Origin: Gordonia lacunae
GTDB lineage: Bacteria; Actinomycetota; Actinomycetes; Mycobacteriales; Mycobacteriaceae
DNA length: 64,000 nt
Reading direction: 5' to 3'
NCBI RefSeq assembly: GCF_002149015.1
Contig: NZ_NGFO01000009.1
Span: forward strand, 62,050-126,049
The notes under the pieces are model-generated. The model saw only the letters and a program-made list of their open reading frames with translations. It was not told the origin of the DNA and ran no database searches. Numbering within the stretch: the stretch's first letter is position 1; each line of letters begins with the position of its first letter. The position numbers were made by a program, and so were the translations under genes. This document shows, piece by piece, positions 55,965-64,000 of this stretch.

Positions 55965-57266
55965 TCACCGTTCGTCGGACACGTCGCGGCGGACGGTCTC
56001 CGCGGCGCCGAGCGGATCGGCCCCCGGGTCGGGGTCGGCCGGTGTCGCGGATCTCGCGGACTCGTCGGTCGGCGTCATCGTGGGACCGTCGCCCACGATC
56101 GCCGGCGCGGTCTCCCGCGCGACGACCCACAGGACCAGCGCGACCGCCGCCACCACACCGGTCAGCACGAACGCCGGGCCGAAACCGACCCGATCGGCCA
56201 CGAACCCCACGATCACGGGCCCGGTGACGGCGCCGAGGTCCGACGACATGCCGTACGCGGCCAGTGCCGAACCGCCTTGCTGGCGGTTGCCGAGAACGTC
56301 GGCTAGGGCAGCCTGATGCGTGGGTGCGAAGAGTCCCGAGCCCACTCCGGCGACCACCGACAACGCCAGTGCGACGCCGACGTTCGGGGAGAAGCCGAGC
56401 GCGATCGTGGCGACGACGGTGATGACGAGACCGGGCAGCATGATGGGCCGCCGTCCGAACCGGTCCGACAGCCGGCCCGCGACCAGGATCGCCAGCACGT
56501 TGCCCGCAGCGTAGATCGCCAGCACGATCCCCGCCATTCCCGCTCCGGCACCGAGACTCTCGGTGATGAACAGCGGCACCACCGCGACCCGGACGCCCAT
56601 GGACGCCCAGCCCTGGGTGAAGTTCGACGCGAGGATCGCCCGATAGGCGCTGTCGCGCAGGGCGGTCCGGAAACCGATCAGCGCGCCGGTCGGGCCGTCG
56701 GCCTGGTCGGGGGCGATGACCTCCCGTAGCTGGGTGGCCACCACCGTCGACGCGACCAGCAGCGCGACCGCGTACACCACGAACGGCACGCGCAGGCCGA
56801 AGCCGACGAGCGCCGCCCCGATCAGGGGCCCGGTGATGCTGCCGATGAGGAAGCCCGCCGAGAAGAAGCCGGACACCCGCCCGCGAATGTCGCTCGGCGC
56901 CATGCGGATCAGCAGTGCCATCGCCGAGATGCTGAACATCGTCGAGCCGATCCCGCCGAGGCCGCGGAAGACGAGCAGCTGCCAATAGGTCTGCGCGAAC
57001 GCGCACGCCAGGGTGCTGGCCGCGACGATCAGCAGACCGGTCAGGTAGATCCGCCGCTCGCCGAAGACGGTGACCAGTCGGCCGGTCGCGGGCGCGAACA
57101 TCAACCGCATGACGGCGAACGCCGACACCACCGCGGTCGCGGCGGTGAACGAGACGTTGAAGGTGCGGGCGAAGGTGGGCAGCGCGGGCGCGATGAAGCC
57201 GTATCCGAGTGCGATGACGACGTTCGCCGACAGCAGGACCCAGATGCCGCGAGGGATCTGTCTCAT
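55965..57266 (-). CDS. MFS transporter (drug/metabolite efflux type)
   Basis: A 433-residue major facilitator protein with about 12 hydrophobic segments. MAPATGRLVTVFGERRIYL is the loop 2-3 motif A, and GRLSDRFGRRPIML repeats it between segments 8 and 9. The charged C-terminal tail is about 50 residues. The ATG at 57266 overlaps the patatin gene's stop as ATGA, so they are coupled. The family suggests export of a small molecule, with no specificity visible. Confidence 0.88.
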   Translation of the reverse strand: MRQIPRGIWVLLSANVVIALGYGFIAPALPTFARTFNVSFTAATAVVSAFAVMRLMFAPATGRLVTVFGERRIYLTGLLIVAASTLACAFAQTYWQLLVFRGLGGIGSTMFSISAMALLIRMAPSDIRGRVSGFFSAGFLIGSITGPLIGAALVGFGLRVPFVVYAVALLVASTVVATQLREVIAPDQADGPTGALIGFRTALRDSAYRAILASNFTQGWASMGVRVAVVPLFITESLGAGAGMAGIVLAIYAAGNVLAILVAGRLSDRFGRRPIMLPGLVITVVATIALGFSPNVGVALALSVVAGVGSGLFAPTHQAALADVLGNRQQGGSALAAYGMSSDLGAVTGPVIVGFVADRVGFGPAFVLTGVVAAVALVLWVVARETAPAIVGDGPTMTPTDESARSATPADPDPGADPLGAAETVRRDVSDER

Positions 57267-58294
57267 GGCAGCTCGGGTAGGTCGTCGAGGGCCCGCGCGG
57301 TCAGGGTCCGGCCGAGTTCGATCATCTCGGAGGCCTTGTGGAAGTCGAGCGTGCGAACCGTCCGGCGGGGCACGCGGATCAGCACGTCGGGCGGATAGCC
57401 CGCGACCTGATAGCGGGTCAGGGCCTCCTGCATGATGTCGAGGGACCGGCTGAGCACTTCCACGCGTCCCATGCGGGCCGGCTCGTCGACGCCGAATCCG
57501 GCGTGCTCGGCGGACGGGACGGAGTCCGGCTCGGCTGCTGCCTCGACCGCGTCGGCACCGTCGCCGGTGGCGGTCACCGCGCCGTCGGTCGCGGACGGCT
57601 CACCGCGCTCGGTCGGGGGTACCTCGTAGCCGAGCCGGTCGCGGACCGCCCGGATGAACTCGTTGTCGAGGATCGGCGCCACGTTGCGGCGGAGCAGCCC
57701 CTTGGCCTTCGGTTCCCGGATGGCTCCCGCCTCCGGGCCGCCGTCGGAGCCGATGATGACGCCGATGGTCACGTCACTCGACACCGTCGAGGTGGGCGCC
57801 ACCGGCAGCGGATCGAGGATGCCGCCGTCGGCGAGCAGCCGGCCACCGTGTTCGTGCGGGCTGATGACCCCCGGGATCGCGATCGACGCACGCAGGGCGT
57901 CGGCGAGGACTCCGCGCTGGAACCAGACCGCGCGACCGGCGTTCAGGTCGGTGGCGACAGCGGTGAACGGGATGGGGAGATCTTCGATCACGGTGTCGCC
58001 GAGGATCTCCCGTACCCGGAGCAGGATGCGCTCGGCACCGATGACGCCCGGCTTGGTCAGCGAGACGTCGAGCAACCGGACCACGTCGAGCTGGGACAGT
58101 CCGGAGATCCAGTCGACGTAGTCGTCGAGCTTGCCCGCACAGTAGAGCCCGCCGACGAGCGCGCCCATCGACGAGCCGGCGACGGTGACGATCTCGAATC
58201 CGCGCTCCTCGAGCTCGGCGATCACCCCGATGTGCGCGTAGCCGCGGGCACCGCCACTTCCCAGAGCCAGCGCCACGCGCGACGGTCGAGCCAT
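57263..58294 (-). CDS. Patatin-like phospholipase family protein
   Basis: A 343-residue patatin-domain lipid acyl hydrolase. The oxyanion loop is GSGGARG (12-18), the nucleophile Ser42 is in GSSMG, and the second dyad residue is Asp in LLADGGILDP. From residue 225 on, an Ala/Glu/Asp-rich segment separates the catalytic domain from a C-terminal helical part. It resembles bacterial RssA/YchK-type cytosolic phospholipases. It lies 103 bases after soxR and is coupled to the MFS gene, so the three may form one unit. The ATG at 58294 directly precedes the conserved core. Confidence 0.9.
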   Translation of the reverse strand: MARPSRVALALGSGGARGYAHIGVIAELEERGFEIVTVAGSSMGALVGGLYCAGKLDDYVDWISGLSQLDVVRLLDVSLTKPGVIGAERILLRVREILGDTVIEDLPIPFTAVATDLNAGRAVWFQRGVLADALRASIAIPGVISPHEHGGRLLADGGILDPLPVAPTSTVSSDVTIGVIIGSDGGPEAGAIREPKAKGLLRRNVAPILDNEFIRAVRDRLGYEVPPTERGEPSATDGAVTATGDGADAVEAAAEPDSVPSAEHAGFGVDEPARMGRVEVLSRSLDIMQEALTRYQVAGYPPDVLIRVPRRTVRTLDFHKASEMIELGRTLTARALDDLPELP

Positions 58295-58397
58295 GGGGCA
58301 ACAGTACCGCCGCCGAATTCCCTCCCCGAAATCGCGAGCGGCGGCGATACCCGTGGTCGACGCCCGCGCACCGGCCGCGATCGTGGGTTCGCGGCCG

Positions 58398-58847
58398 CTA
58401 CTGATCGGTGAGGAGGCGGCGCGGTCCGGGACCCAGTTTGTTGAGTTCGTCGCCGGGGTTGAGGAGGTGACACTCACCCAGCGAGAGGCACCCGCAACCG
58501 ACGCACGAGCCGATCATGTCCCGCATGTTCTCGAGCAGCGCGATGCGGTGGTTGATGTCGTCCATCCAGCGTTTCGACGCCGATTCCCACATCGACTTGG
58601 GTGGCGATTCGTGGTCGCCGAGTTCGGCGAGCACCTCACCGATCACCGACAGCGGAATCCCGGCGACCTGCGACGCGCGGATGAACGCCACGCGTCGCAG
58701 CATCGCCCGGTGATAACGGCGCTGGTTACCCGAGGTACGCCGACTGAAGATGAGGCCCTGGTCCTCGTAGAAGCGAACCGCCGACGGGGCGATACCGGCC
58801 CGCTGGGCGAGCTCCCCGACCGAGAGCTCCAGCTTCTTCAGCGTCAT
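58398..58847 (-). CDS. soxR: Redox-sensitive MerR regulator SoxR
   Basis: A 149-residue MerR protein. The winged helix (ELAQRAGIAPSAVRFYEDQGL) is followed by a dimerisation helix and the diagnostic [2Fe-2S] site C-x2-C-x-C-x5-C (Cys115, 118, 120, 126; CVGCGCLSLGEC). SoxR responds to redox-cycling compounds; in actinobacteria it usually controls genes that export or modify such compounds rather than soxS. Downstream MFS and patatin genes fit this. I did not find a SoxR-type operator in front of these genes. Confidence 0.95.
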   Translation of the reverse strand: MTLKKLELSVGELAQRAGIAPSAVRFYEDQGLIFSRRTSGNQRRYHRAMLRRVAFIRASQVAGIPLSVIGEVLAELGDHESPPKSMWESASKRWMDDINHRIALLENMRDMIGSCVGCGCLSLGECHLLNPGDELNKLGPGPRRLLTDQ

Positions 58848-58920
58848 GCGTCGATGGTAAGCGCCGTCCGCACATCGTCCTCGGCCCACGACCGGGGACG
58901 ACGTGCCGCGTACGGCCGGA

Positions 58921-59784
58921 TCAGGCGCGGACCACCATCACCGGGCACTCGGCGTTGTGCATCACCTTCTGGCTCGTCGAGCCGAGTAGCAGCCCGCGGA
59001 AGCCGCCCCGCCCACGACTGCCGACGACCAGGAGCGACGCGTCGGCGCCCGCCGCGTCGAGCAGGGCCTTCGCCGGCTCCTCGGGCAGCACGGAGCGTTC
59101 GATCGTCACGTCCGGGTAGTCCTGCGCGTATCCGGCGAGCCGTTCGGCGAGCACCTCCACTGCGTCCTGCGTCATCCGCGCCACCTCGTCGGCGCCGATG
59201 CCGTAGCCGTGCAGCGCGTCCGCGTCGAGCGGGGTCCACGTGTGCACCGCGCGCAGCGGGACGTTCCGCAGCGACGCCTGCCGGAAGGCCTCGGCGACCG
59301 CGGCGTCGCTGACCGGCGAGCCGTCGACGCCCACGACCACCGGGCCGGAATCGCTGCCCTCGGCGGCCACGACCGTGACCCGGCCGTGCGCGTGGGCGGC
59401 GACGCTCGTGCTCACCGACCCCAGGAACAGGCCCTTCACGCTGCCGAGACGGCGGGTGCCGACCACGATCATCGCCGCGTCCTTGCCCAGCTCGAGCAGC
59501 ACCCGGGTCGCGTCGCCGTCGACGATCGAGGTGGCGACCGTCACCCCGGGCGCCACGTCCTTCGCGGCGTCGGCGGCGGCGTGCACGGCGTCAGAGGCGT
59601 CCTGGCGGATCGCGTCGACGACGTCCTGCGGAATGATGAGGCCCGGGGCGTAGTCACTCGTGCTGACGTCGTACGCTCCGACGACCTTGAGATCGAGACC
59701 TTCGGCCGCGGCCGTCCGGGCGGCCCAGCGCACCGCGCCCGTGGCCGCGTCCGATCCGTCCACGCCGACGAGTATCGCATTCAT
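58921..59784 (-). CDS. Universal stress protein, tandem UspA domains
   Basis: A 287-residue protein with two UspA domains of about 140 residues. ATP-binding G-x2-G-x9-G(S/T) patterns are present in both: GTRRLGSVKGLFLGSVS in the first and GSRGRGGFRGLLLGSTS in the second, so both should bind nucleotide. Two-domain USPs are common in mycobacteria under dormancy and hypoxia control. ATG at 59784 is used; ATG at 59796 (MSHNMNAI) abuts the gaggag, which is too close for a Shine-Dalgarno. Confidence 0.93.
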   Translation of the reverse strand: MNAILVGVDGSDAATGAVRWAARTAAAEGLDLKVVGAYDVSTSDYAPGLIIPQDVVDAIRQDASDAVHAAADAAKDVAPGVTVATSIVDGDATRVLLELGKDAAMIVVGTRRLGSVKGLFLGSVSTSVAAHAHGRVTVVAAEGSDSGPVVVGVDGSPVSDAAVAEAFRQASLRNVPLRAVHTWTPLDADALHGYGIGADEVARMTQDAVEVLAERLAGYAQDYPDVTIERSVLPEEPAKALLDAAGADASLLVVGSRGRGGFRGLLLGSTSQKVMHNAECPVMVVRA

Positions 59785-59987
59785 GTTGTGGCTCATCTCC
59801 TCTGATCTCGACAGCCCCGGGTGGGGTCCTCGGGTTCGGCCGCGGGTCCGTGCGGGGTCGCCCCGCGCGGCCCGGTTCGGCCCCGACCCCCATCCTGCCC
59901 CGGTGTGGTGGCCGCGGCAATGAGTACGAAGTCCTGATCGCGGTGGCTTTCTGCACGATTCGACCGCCGTGTAACCTGGTGGACACC

Positions 59988-60293
59988 ATGACGTCACCGC
60001 TTCCGCAGAACGGCACCAACGACTTTCGCGCGATCCTGACCCACGCCGGGATCACCGTCGCCCTCGGACTCGGCCTGCTGCTCCTCGCGCACGCGACGTC
60101 GGGTTCAGTGCAGACCGTACTCGTCGTGGCCTCCCCCGTCGTGGTTCTGCTCGGCGCGAGCGCGATGCTGTATCGCACCTACCTGGCCTGGAAGCGCAAC
60201 GGTCGCTGGCAGGTGTGGCAGGGCGGGGCGTGGTTCCTGCTGTTCTTCTTCATCGTGATGTTGTTCAACTCCGCGCCGCTCCTCTTCGAATGA
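59988..60293 (+). CDS. Small membrane protein
   Basis: A 101-residue protein with three hydrophobic segments: AGITVALGLGLLLLAHA, TVLVVASPVVVLLGASAML and, after a basic loop (RTYLAWKRNGRWQVW), AWFLLFFFIVMLFN. The N-terminus is hydrophilic. No family is recognised. It is divergent from the universal stress protein gene; the 203-base gap between them shows no clear promoter. The ATG at 59988 is the only start near the conserved-looking region. Confidence 0.7.
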   Translation: MTSPLPQNGTNDFRAILTHAGITVALGLGLLLLAHATSGSVQTVLVVASPVVVLLGASAMLYRTYLAWKRNGRWQVWQGGAWFLLFFFIVMLFNSAPLLFE

Positions 60294-60384
60294 CCGCCGA
60301 GCGGCGATGACCGGCGACTGATCACCCCGGGCGGACGTGAGCCGACCGGTAGAGTCAGGACTCACCCGAGGTGAGGGAGGCGCC

Positions 60385-61651
60385 GTGTCTGTCGGTCCGA
60401 CTCACGACGAGCCACTTCCGCCCGGCACTCTCATCGGGCCTCATCGCATCGACCATCTGCTCCGCCGGCGCCCGCACGGTACGGACTACCTCGCGACCGT
60501 CCGTCACGCCGGCGCCGGGCAGCCTCGGGCCCCGGGCTCGTCTGCCGAGCGGGTCGTGCTCACCGTCGTCGACCGGACGGCCTCGGCCGATCCCGCGTTT
60601 CGCAGCTGGTTCCCCGTTGCGGCCGAAAAGGCTTCCACGATGGGACATCCCGCAATCGCACGGGTCGCCGGGTACGGATCGGCCGACGGTCGGGTGTGGG
60701 TGGCGGTCACGCCCGTGCCCGTCTCCGACGCCGCACTGCTGATCCGCCGCCATCCCGACGGCATCGACATCGAGCTCGCGGTGCGCATCGTGTCCGTCGT
60801 GGGCGACGCCCTCGATGCCGCACACCGCCGACAGCTGGTGCATGGGAACGTCTCCCCCGCCGACATCCTGCTCGCCGAGTCCGCGGACCCGACCGGTCCC
60901 GCCGCGGCGACCCCCGGCGTGGTCACACTCACCGGCTTCGGCCTCACCGCACCGGCGCACGGTGACCAGATGCCGCCTCCGGCAGACGATGTCGCGTCTC
61001 TGGGTCGCACACTCGTCGAATTGCTCACCGGCACAGTCTCGGTCGCACGGCATCGGGTGGAGGGGGCTGTGTCACCGGCCTTCTATGCGGTGCTGGCACG
61101 CGCACTCGACGCCGAGTCCGATCACCGATACCGGACCTGCGCGGAGTTCGTCCGCGCTGTCGAACTCGCTCTTCATCTCACGTACACCGACGGCGACCCA
61201 CCGACCGATGTCCTCATCGCGAACGCGCCCCGACCCGACCGCGTCCCGCAGGTGTTCCAGCCCGCCGGTCATCCGGACCGGCCGACGGAGATCAGCCCCG
61301 ACCCGCGCCGGGCGGTCGGGGCGGCGAGACAGTCGTCGATTGCGGCGTCGACGCGGCGGCGTCGCCGGCATCTCGTGTACCGACGACGCCGACGTCGGGT
61401 TCGCGGTGTGGCGTACGCCCACGCCACCGGGACGCGCCGCTGTCACGGCCGGCCTGAAAGGCTATCCGGGAGACGAGATCAGCTGGCGGGACGGACCGGC
61501 ATCGGCGAGCCGGAACAGCGTGGTCGACGGCTGGGTCGTCACGAATTTCACCGGTCCACCACGTGCGGAGTACACCCTGGTGACGACGTGGCCGGGGCAC
61601 ACCGGCCGCCAGATCCTCGACGATTGGTGGCGCACCGCACCCCTGGGGTGA
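60385..61651 (+). pseudogene. Pseudokinase-like protein, probably frameshifted
   Basis: From a GTG at 60385 (gggagg upstream) the frame encodes a Ser/Thr-kinase-like domain of about 270 residues, but catalytic residues are missing: HGN in LVHGNVSPADILL replaces HRD, GFG replaces DFG, no glycine loop is seen and the ATP lysine is absent. After about 61318 the frame becomes Arg-rich. Good coding continues first as GETVVDCGVDAAA, then, in a third frame, as GVAGISCTDDADVGF to the stop at 61651 (ending DDWWRTAPLG). Two single-base losses (one in the GGGG at 61318-61321) would restore one protein of about 420 residues with an extra C-terminal domain I do not recognise. Confidence 0.55.
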
Positions 61652-61665
61652 CCGGAACCGGCATG

Positions 61666-61696
61666 GGTCTCGCCCGCGCAATCGTGGTGCGAGACC
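61666..61696. terminator. Bidirectional terminator hairpin
   Basis: GGTCTCGC (61666-61673) pairs with GCGAGACC (61689-61696) around 15 bases, between the convergent kinase-like genes. It is a shorter stem than the other terminators in this window. Confidence 0.55.
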
Positions 61697-61701
61697 GGTG
61701 T

Positions 61702-62514
61702 TCAGCGACCCCGGAGCGCGTCGATGCGACGGGCGACCTCCATGGCTGTCGACGGCCTCGTGCCGGCGAGGGCCAGACAGTTCGCGACGAGGGTGCGCTC
61801 GTCGCGGTCCAGGTTCTCCGAGAGCGCGGGCGGGGTCGACAGCGCCGCCCGGATCGCCAGCAGCGGTTGGGTGTCCGGCACCTCCCCGTACACCCCGTCG
61901 CCGGTGAGGGCGCGGTGCAGACAGGCCCCAAGCGACCAGATGTCGGTCGCACGCGAGGGCACGTCACCCGCCAGCAGCGCCGGGTCCATGTACTGCACCG
62001 CACCGGGTTGGGCGAAGCTCGTGATGGGTTCGTCGGCGGCGAGGACCCGGGCCAGACCGAGATCGGAGATCTTGCCGCCGGTCTCGGTGACCATGATGCT
62101 CGACGGCGTGATGTTGGCATGCGCGATCCCGGCTTCGTGCAGTGCGTCGACACCGCGCGCGGCGTCGGCGATCGCGGCCAGTTTCTCGTCCCGGCCGAGT
62201 TCCCGAGCCGGACTGCCCAGCGAACCGAGCGGGAAGTACTCCATCGCATACATGAACTGGCCCTGCAGCACCGCGTCGTACAGGCCCGCGAGGTAGGGCG
62301 AGACGACGGCGGCGAACGCCCGCAGTTCGCGCACGCCTCGGCGGTACGCGTCGTCGCTGCAGACACCACCGAAGACCTTCACCACCACGCGGTCGGTGGC
62401 CAGCCCCAACCGAGCGGGCGGCACGGCGAGGTAGAACGTGCCGTTGCCGCCCATGCCGAGTTTCTCGAGCACCGTGAAATCCGCCAGCTGCTGCGGGATC
62501 TCGACTGTCGCCAT
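61702..62514 (-). CDS. Serine/threonine kinase-like protein (HAN in place of HRD)
   Basis: A 270-residue kinase-fold protein with no membrane segment. It keeps the glycine loop (LGMGGNGTF), the ATP lysine Lys46 (VVVKVF) and an Asp in ISDLGLA (DFG position), but the catalytic Asp of HRD is Asn (IAHANITPSSIM). ATP binding is plausible, phosphotransfer doubtful. A regular activation-segment end (AVQYMDPALL) and C-lobe (DIWSLGACLHRALTG) are present. Its ATG starts one base after the antiporter stop, so it is translated with it and may be its regulator. Confidence 0.87.
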   Translation of the reverse strand: MATVEIPQQLADFTVLEKLGMGGNGTFYLAVPPARLGLATDRVVVKVFGGVCSDDAYRRGVRELRAFAAVVSPYLAGLYDAVLQGQFMYAMEYFPLGSLGSPARELGRDEKLAAIADAARGVDALHEAGIAHANITPSSIMVTETGGKISDLGLARVLAADEPITSFAQPGAVQYMDPALLAGDVPSRATDIWSLGACLHRALTGDGVYGEVPDTQPLLAIRAALSTPPALSENLDRDERTLVANCLALAGTRPSTAMEVARRIDALRGR

Positions 62515-62515
62515 G

Positions 62516-64000
62516 TCAGTGCCTCTCCGATGATGAACCGATGTTCGGACGGGATGGATCGGGGGCCGCCCGCGACGGCGTGGGTGGGGCGGCCGACGTC
62601 GACGGATACAGGGATGCCACCCGGTCTCCCAGCGATTCCTCGCTCGTCCCGGTGTTGTCGACGACGATGACGGGGATCGGTGCGCCCGGGGCGTCCTCGT
62701 CCGGAGAAGCGATGGTGAACGACACCGCATCGTCGCGATGACGGCGAGGATCCAGGACCGACACCGACACCCCCTGTTCTGCAACGGCGTTGAGATCAGC
62801 AAGCCACCGACGCCGCGAGCCGGACGCGACGACGGTCAGCGAGCGCGACCCGAAGAGGGCCAGGCCCGCGGCCACCAGCACGGCGGTCCGACCGCTGCGA
62901 CTGTCGGCCGCCAGACAGGTGACGGTGCTGCGACCCGGGGCCACCGCCGCATCGGCGGTCTCGTCGATGACGGCGACCGGAGCCGATCGCAGTGCCTCCC
63001 CCAGCGATCGGTCCACACTGTCCACGACGATGATGTCGGCGTGGGCGTTCTCCGACATCGCGTCGAGGTCGACGGCCGGATCGGCGCTGAACCGGCACAG
63101 AACCGAGACCGAACCCGCACCGGTCAGCGATGAGCCCAGCTCGGTGAGCTTCTCGACCGCCGACGCGATCGCCGCGAAGTCCGGCACCACCGGGATGCCG
63201 ACCTCGAGCGGACGGGCCGAACGATCCGGAGCGGTGAGCAGACCCGCCAGCACGACGTCGAATCCGGTGGCGCAGTCGAGCATCCGCCGATGCCTCGCCC
63301 GCAGGTCGGTGACCGTTCCGACAGGATCGCGGATCAGCACCAGGACTCGCGGTGCGGTCGCGGTGGCCAGCGCGCGCCGTTCGGCTGCCGCGATGTCGTT
63401 GGCCACCACCCGGTCCGGGTACACCACGCGCAACAACGGCTCGGTCAGGATCGTGGTCACCAGCGCCATCACGACGAGCATGGCGAACAGCTCGTCACTC
63501 AGGACGCCGAGCTCCCGGCCGGCGGCGAGGATCACCAGTTCGGTGAGTCCGCGCGTGTTCATCAGCACCGCGATGGCCGCACTCTGCCTGGTGGGTATCG
63601 CACTCACCCGCGCGCCGGCGTAGGCACCGAGGAACTTGCCCGCGATAGCGACGAGCAGGACGAGGAGCAGCTGCCCCATCCCCGCGAACCCGATCTCGGT
63701 GAGGTCGACGTTGAGTCCGGTGACGACGAAGAACATCGGCAGCAGAAGCAGCACGCTCGCCTGCTCGAGTCGCTCGAGGATCTCCCGGTGCAGCTGTTCG
63801 GCCCCCACCTTCGGCATCACCGCGCCGAACACGAATGCGCCGAAGATCTGGTGGATACCGATGACGTCGGTCGCCGCCGCCGAGAGGAACAGCCCGATCA
63901 GGATGACCGCCAGGATGTCCGGGGTGAGGCGGCCGGCCGTGTCACGCCACTCGATCAGCTTGGCCAGCAACGGACGCACCACTCCGAACATCACTGCCGC
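62516..64000 (-). CDS. CPA2-family cation/proton antiporter (5' end beyond window)
   Basis: The last 494 or so codons are visible; the N-terminus lies off the right edge. The membrane part has about six remaining segments with GIHQIFGAFVFGAVMPK and the NTRGLTELVIL helix typical of the Kef/NapA/CPA2 group. From about residue 220 of the visible part, two cytosolic alpha/beta segments (APRVLVLIRDPVGTV; RTAVLVAAGLALFG) resemble universal-stress-type domains rather than the RCK/TrkA-N domain of KefC, followed by a disordered Ser/Pro tail. It probably exchanges K+ or Na+ for protons. The kinase-like gene follows after one base. Confidence 0.92.
   Translation of the reverse strand, partial: AAVMFGVVRPLLAKLIEWRDTAGRLTPDILAVILIGLFLSAAATDVIGIHQIFGAFVFGAVMPKVGAEQLHREILERLEQASVLLLLPMFFVVTGLNVDLTEIGFAGMGQLLLVLLVAIAGKFLGAYAGARVSAIPTRQSAAIAVLMNTRGLTELVILAAGRELGVLSDELFAMLVVMALVTTILTEPLLRVVYPDRVVANDIAAAERRALATATAPRVLVLIRDPVGTVTDLRARHRRMLDCATGFDVVLAGLLTAPDRSARPLEVGIPVVPDFAAIASAVEKLTELGSSLTGAGSVSVLCRFSADPAVDLDAMSENAHADIIVVDSVDRSLGEALRSAPVAVIDETADAAVAPGRSTVTCLAADSRSGRTAVLVAAGLALFGSRSLTVVASGSRRRWLADLNAVAEQGVSVSVLDPRRHRDDAVSFTIASPDEDAPGAPIPVIVVDNTGTSEESLGDRVASLYPSTSAAPPTPSRAAPDPSRPNIGSSSERH

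Noticed and set aside
58848..58920. SoxR binding site in front of soxR
   Set aside because: No CCTCAAG-type dyad is present in this gap.

Overview
The window is high-GC actinobacterial DNA with dense coding and strong G/C third-position bias. An RpfB-type resuscitation factor, an F420-type luciferase-like oxidoreductase, a 13E12/DUF222-HNH gene, a Pmt mannosyltransferase and a mycobacterial-style gene order (pmt, rsmI, pabB, metG, tatD, rpfB, rsmA, ispE) place it in the Mycobacteriales. Gordonia or a close relative is my best guess; that is inference from content and intergenic repeat style, not a database match.

Layout. 0-8.5 kb: end of a DrrA-type ABC ATPase gene, a FabH-like ketoacyl synthase, a decayed AbiEi/DUF559 remnant, prfC, a lipoprotein, a 3-hydroxyisobutyryl-CoA hydrolase-like crotonase, an ABC-F ATPase with a structured leader, and an alpha/beta hydrolase. 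8.6-24.1 kb: a carboxylic-acid catabolic island with an MBL-fold hydrolase, enoyl-CoA hydratase, two LysR regulators, two thiolases, two SDR dehydrogenases, an acyl-CoA ligase, three acyl-CoA dehydrogenases and an MFS transporter. Together these cover uptake, CoA activation and every step of beta-oxidation. 24.1-25.1 kb: a frameshifted AbiEi/DUF559 gene bracketed by two related hairpins. 25.2-29.2 kb: two secreted hydrolases and a second ABC-F protein.

29.2-50.2 kb: the conserved ispE-rsmA-rpfB-tatD / metG-pabB-rsmI-pmt block, split by two insertions. One (30.2-32.4 kb) holds a HAD phosphatase, an LLM oxidoreductase and a seven-copy 36-bp tandem array. The other (35.6-43.6 kb) holds a PhzF protein, a beta-phosphoglucomutase/GH65 phosphorylase pair, a HEAT-repeat protein plus MerR-HEAT regulator with a MerR-like operator, a 10-bp tandem array, a frameshifted DUF222-HNH gene and a degraded small exported ORF.

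50.2-64 kb: DUF5313, a MocR regulator with a 16-bp perfect palindrome upstream, a BCCT transporter, arcA coupled to a GntR regulator, an MFS/patatin/SoxR gene row, a tandem universal stress protein, a small membrane protein, and two kinase-fold proteins with altered catalytic residues, one of them translationally adjacent to a CPA2 cation/proton antiporter running off the right edge.

No rRNA, tRNA, CRISPR array, insertion sequence or prophage was seen. Several accessory genes carry apparent single-base losses in or near short G/C runs, whereas core genes are intact.
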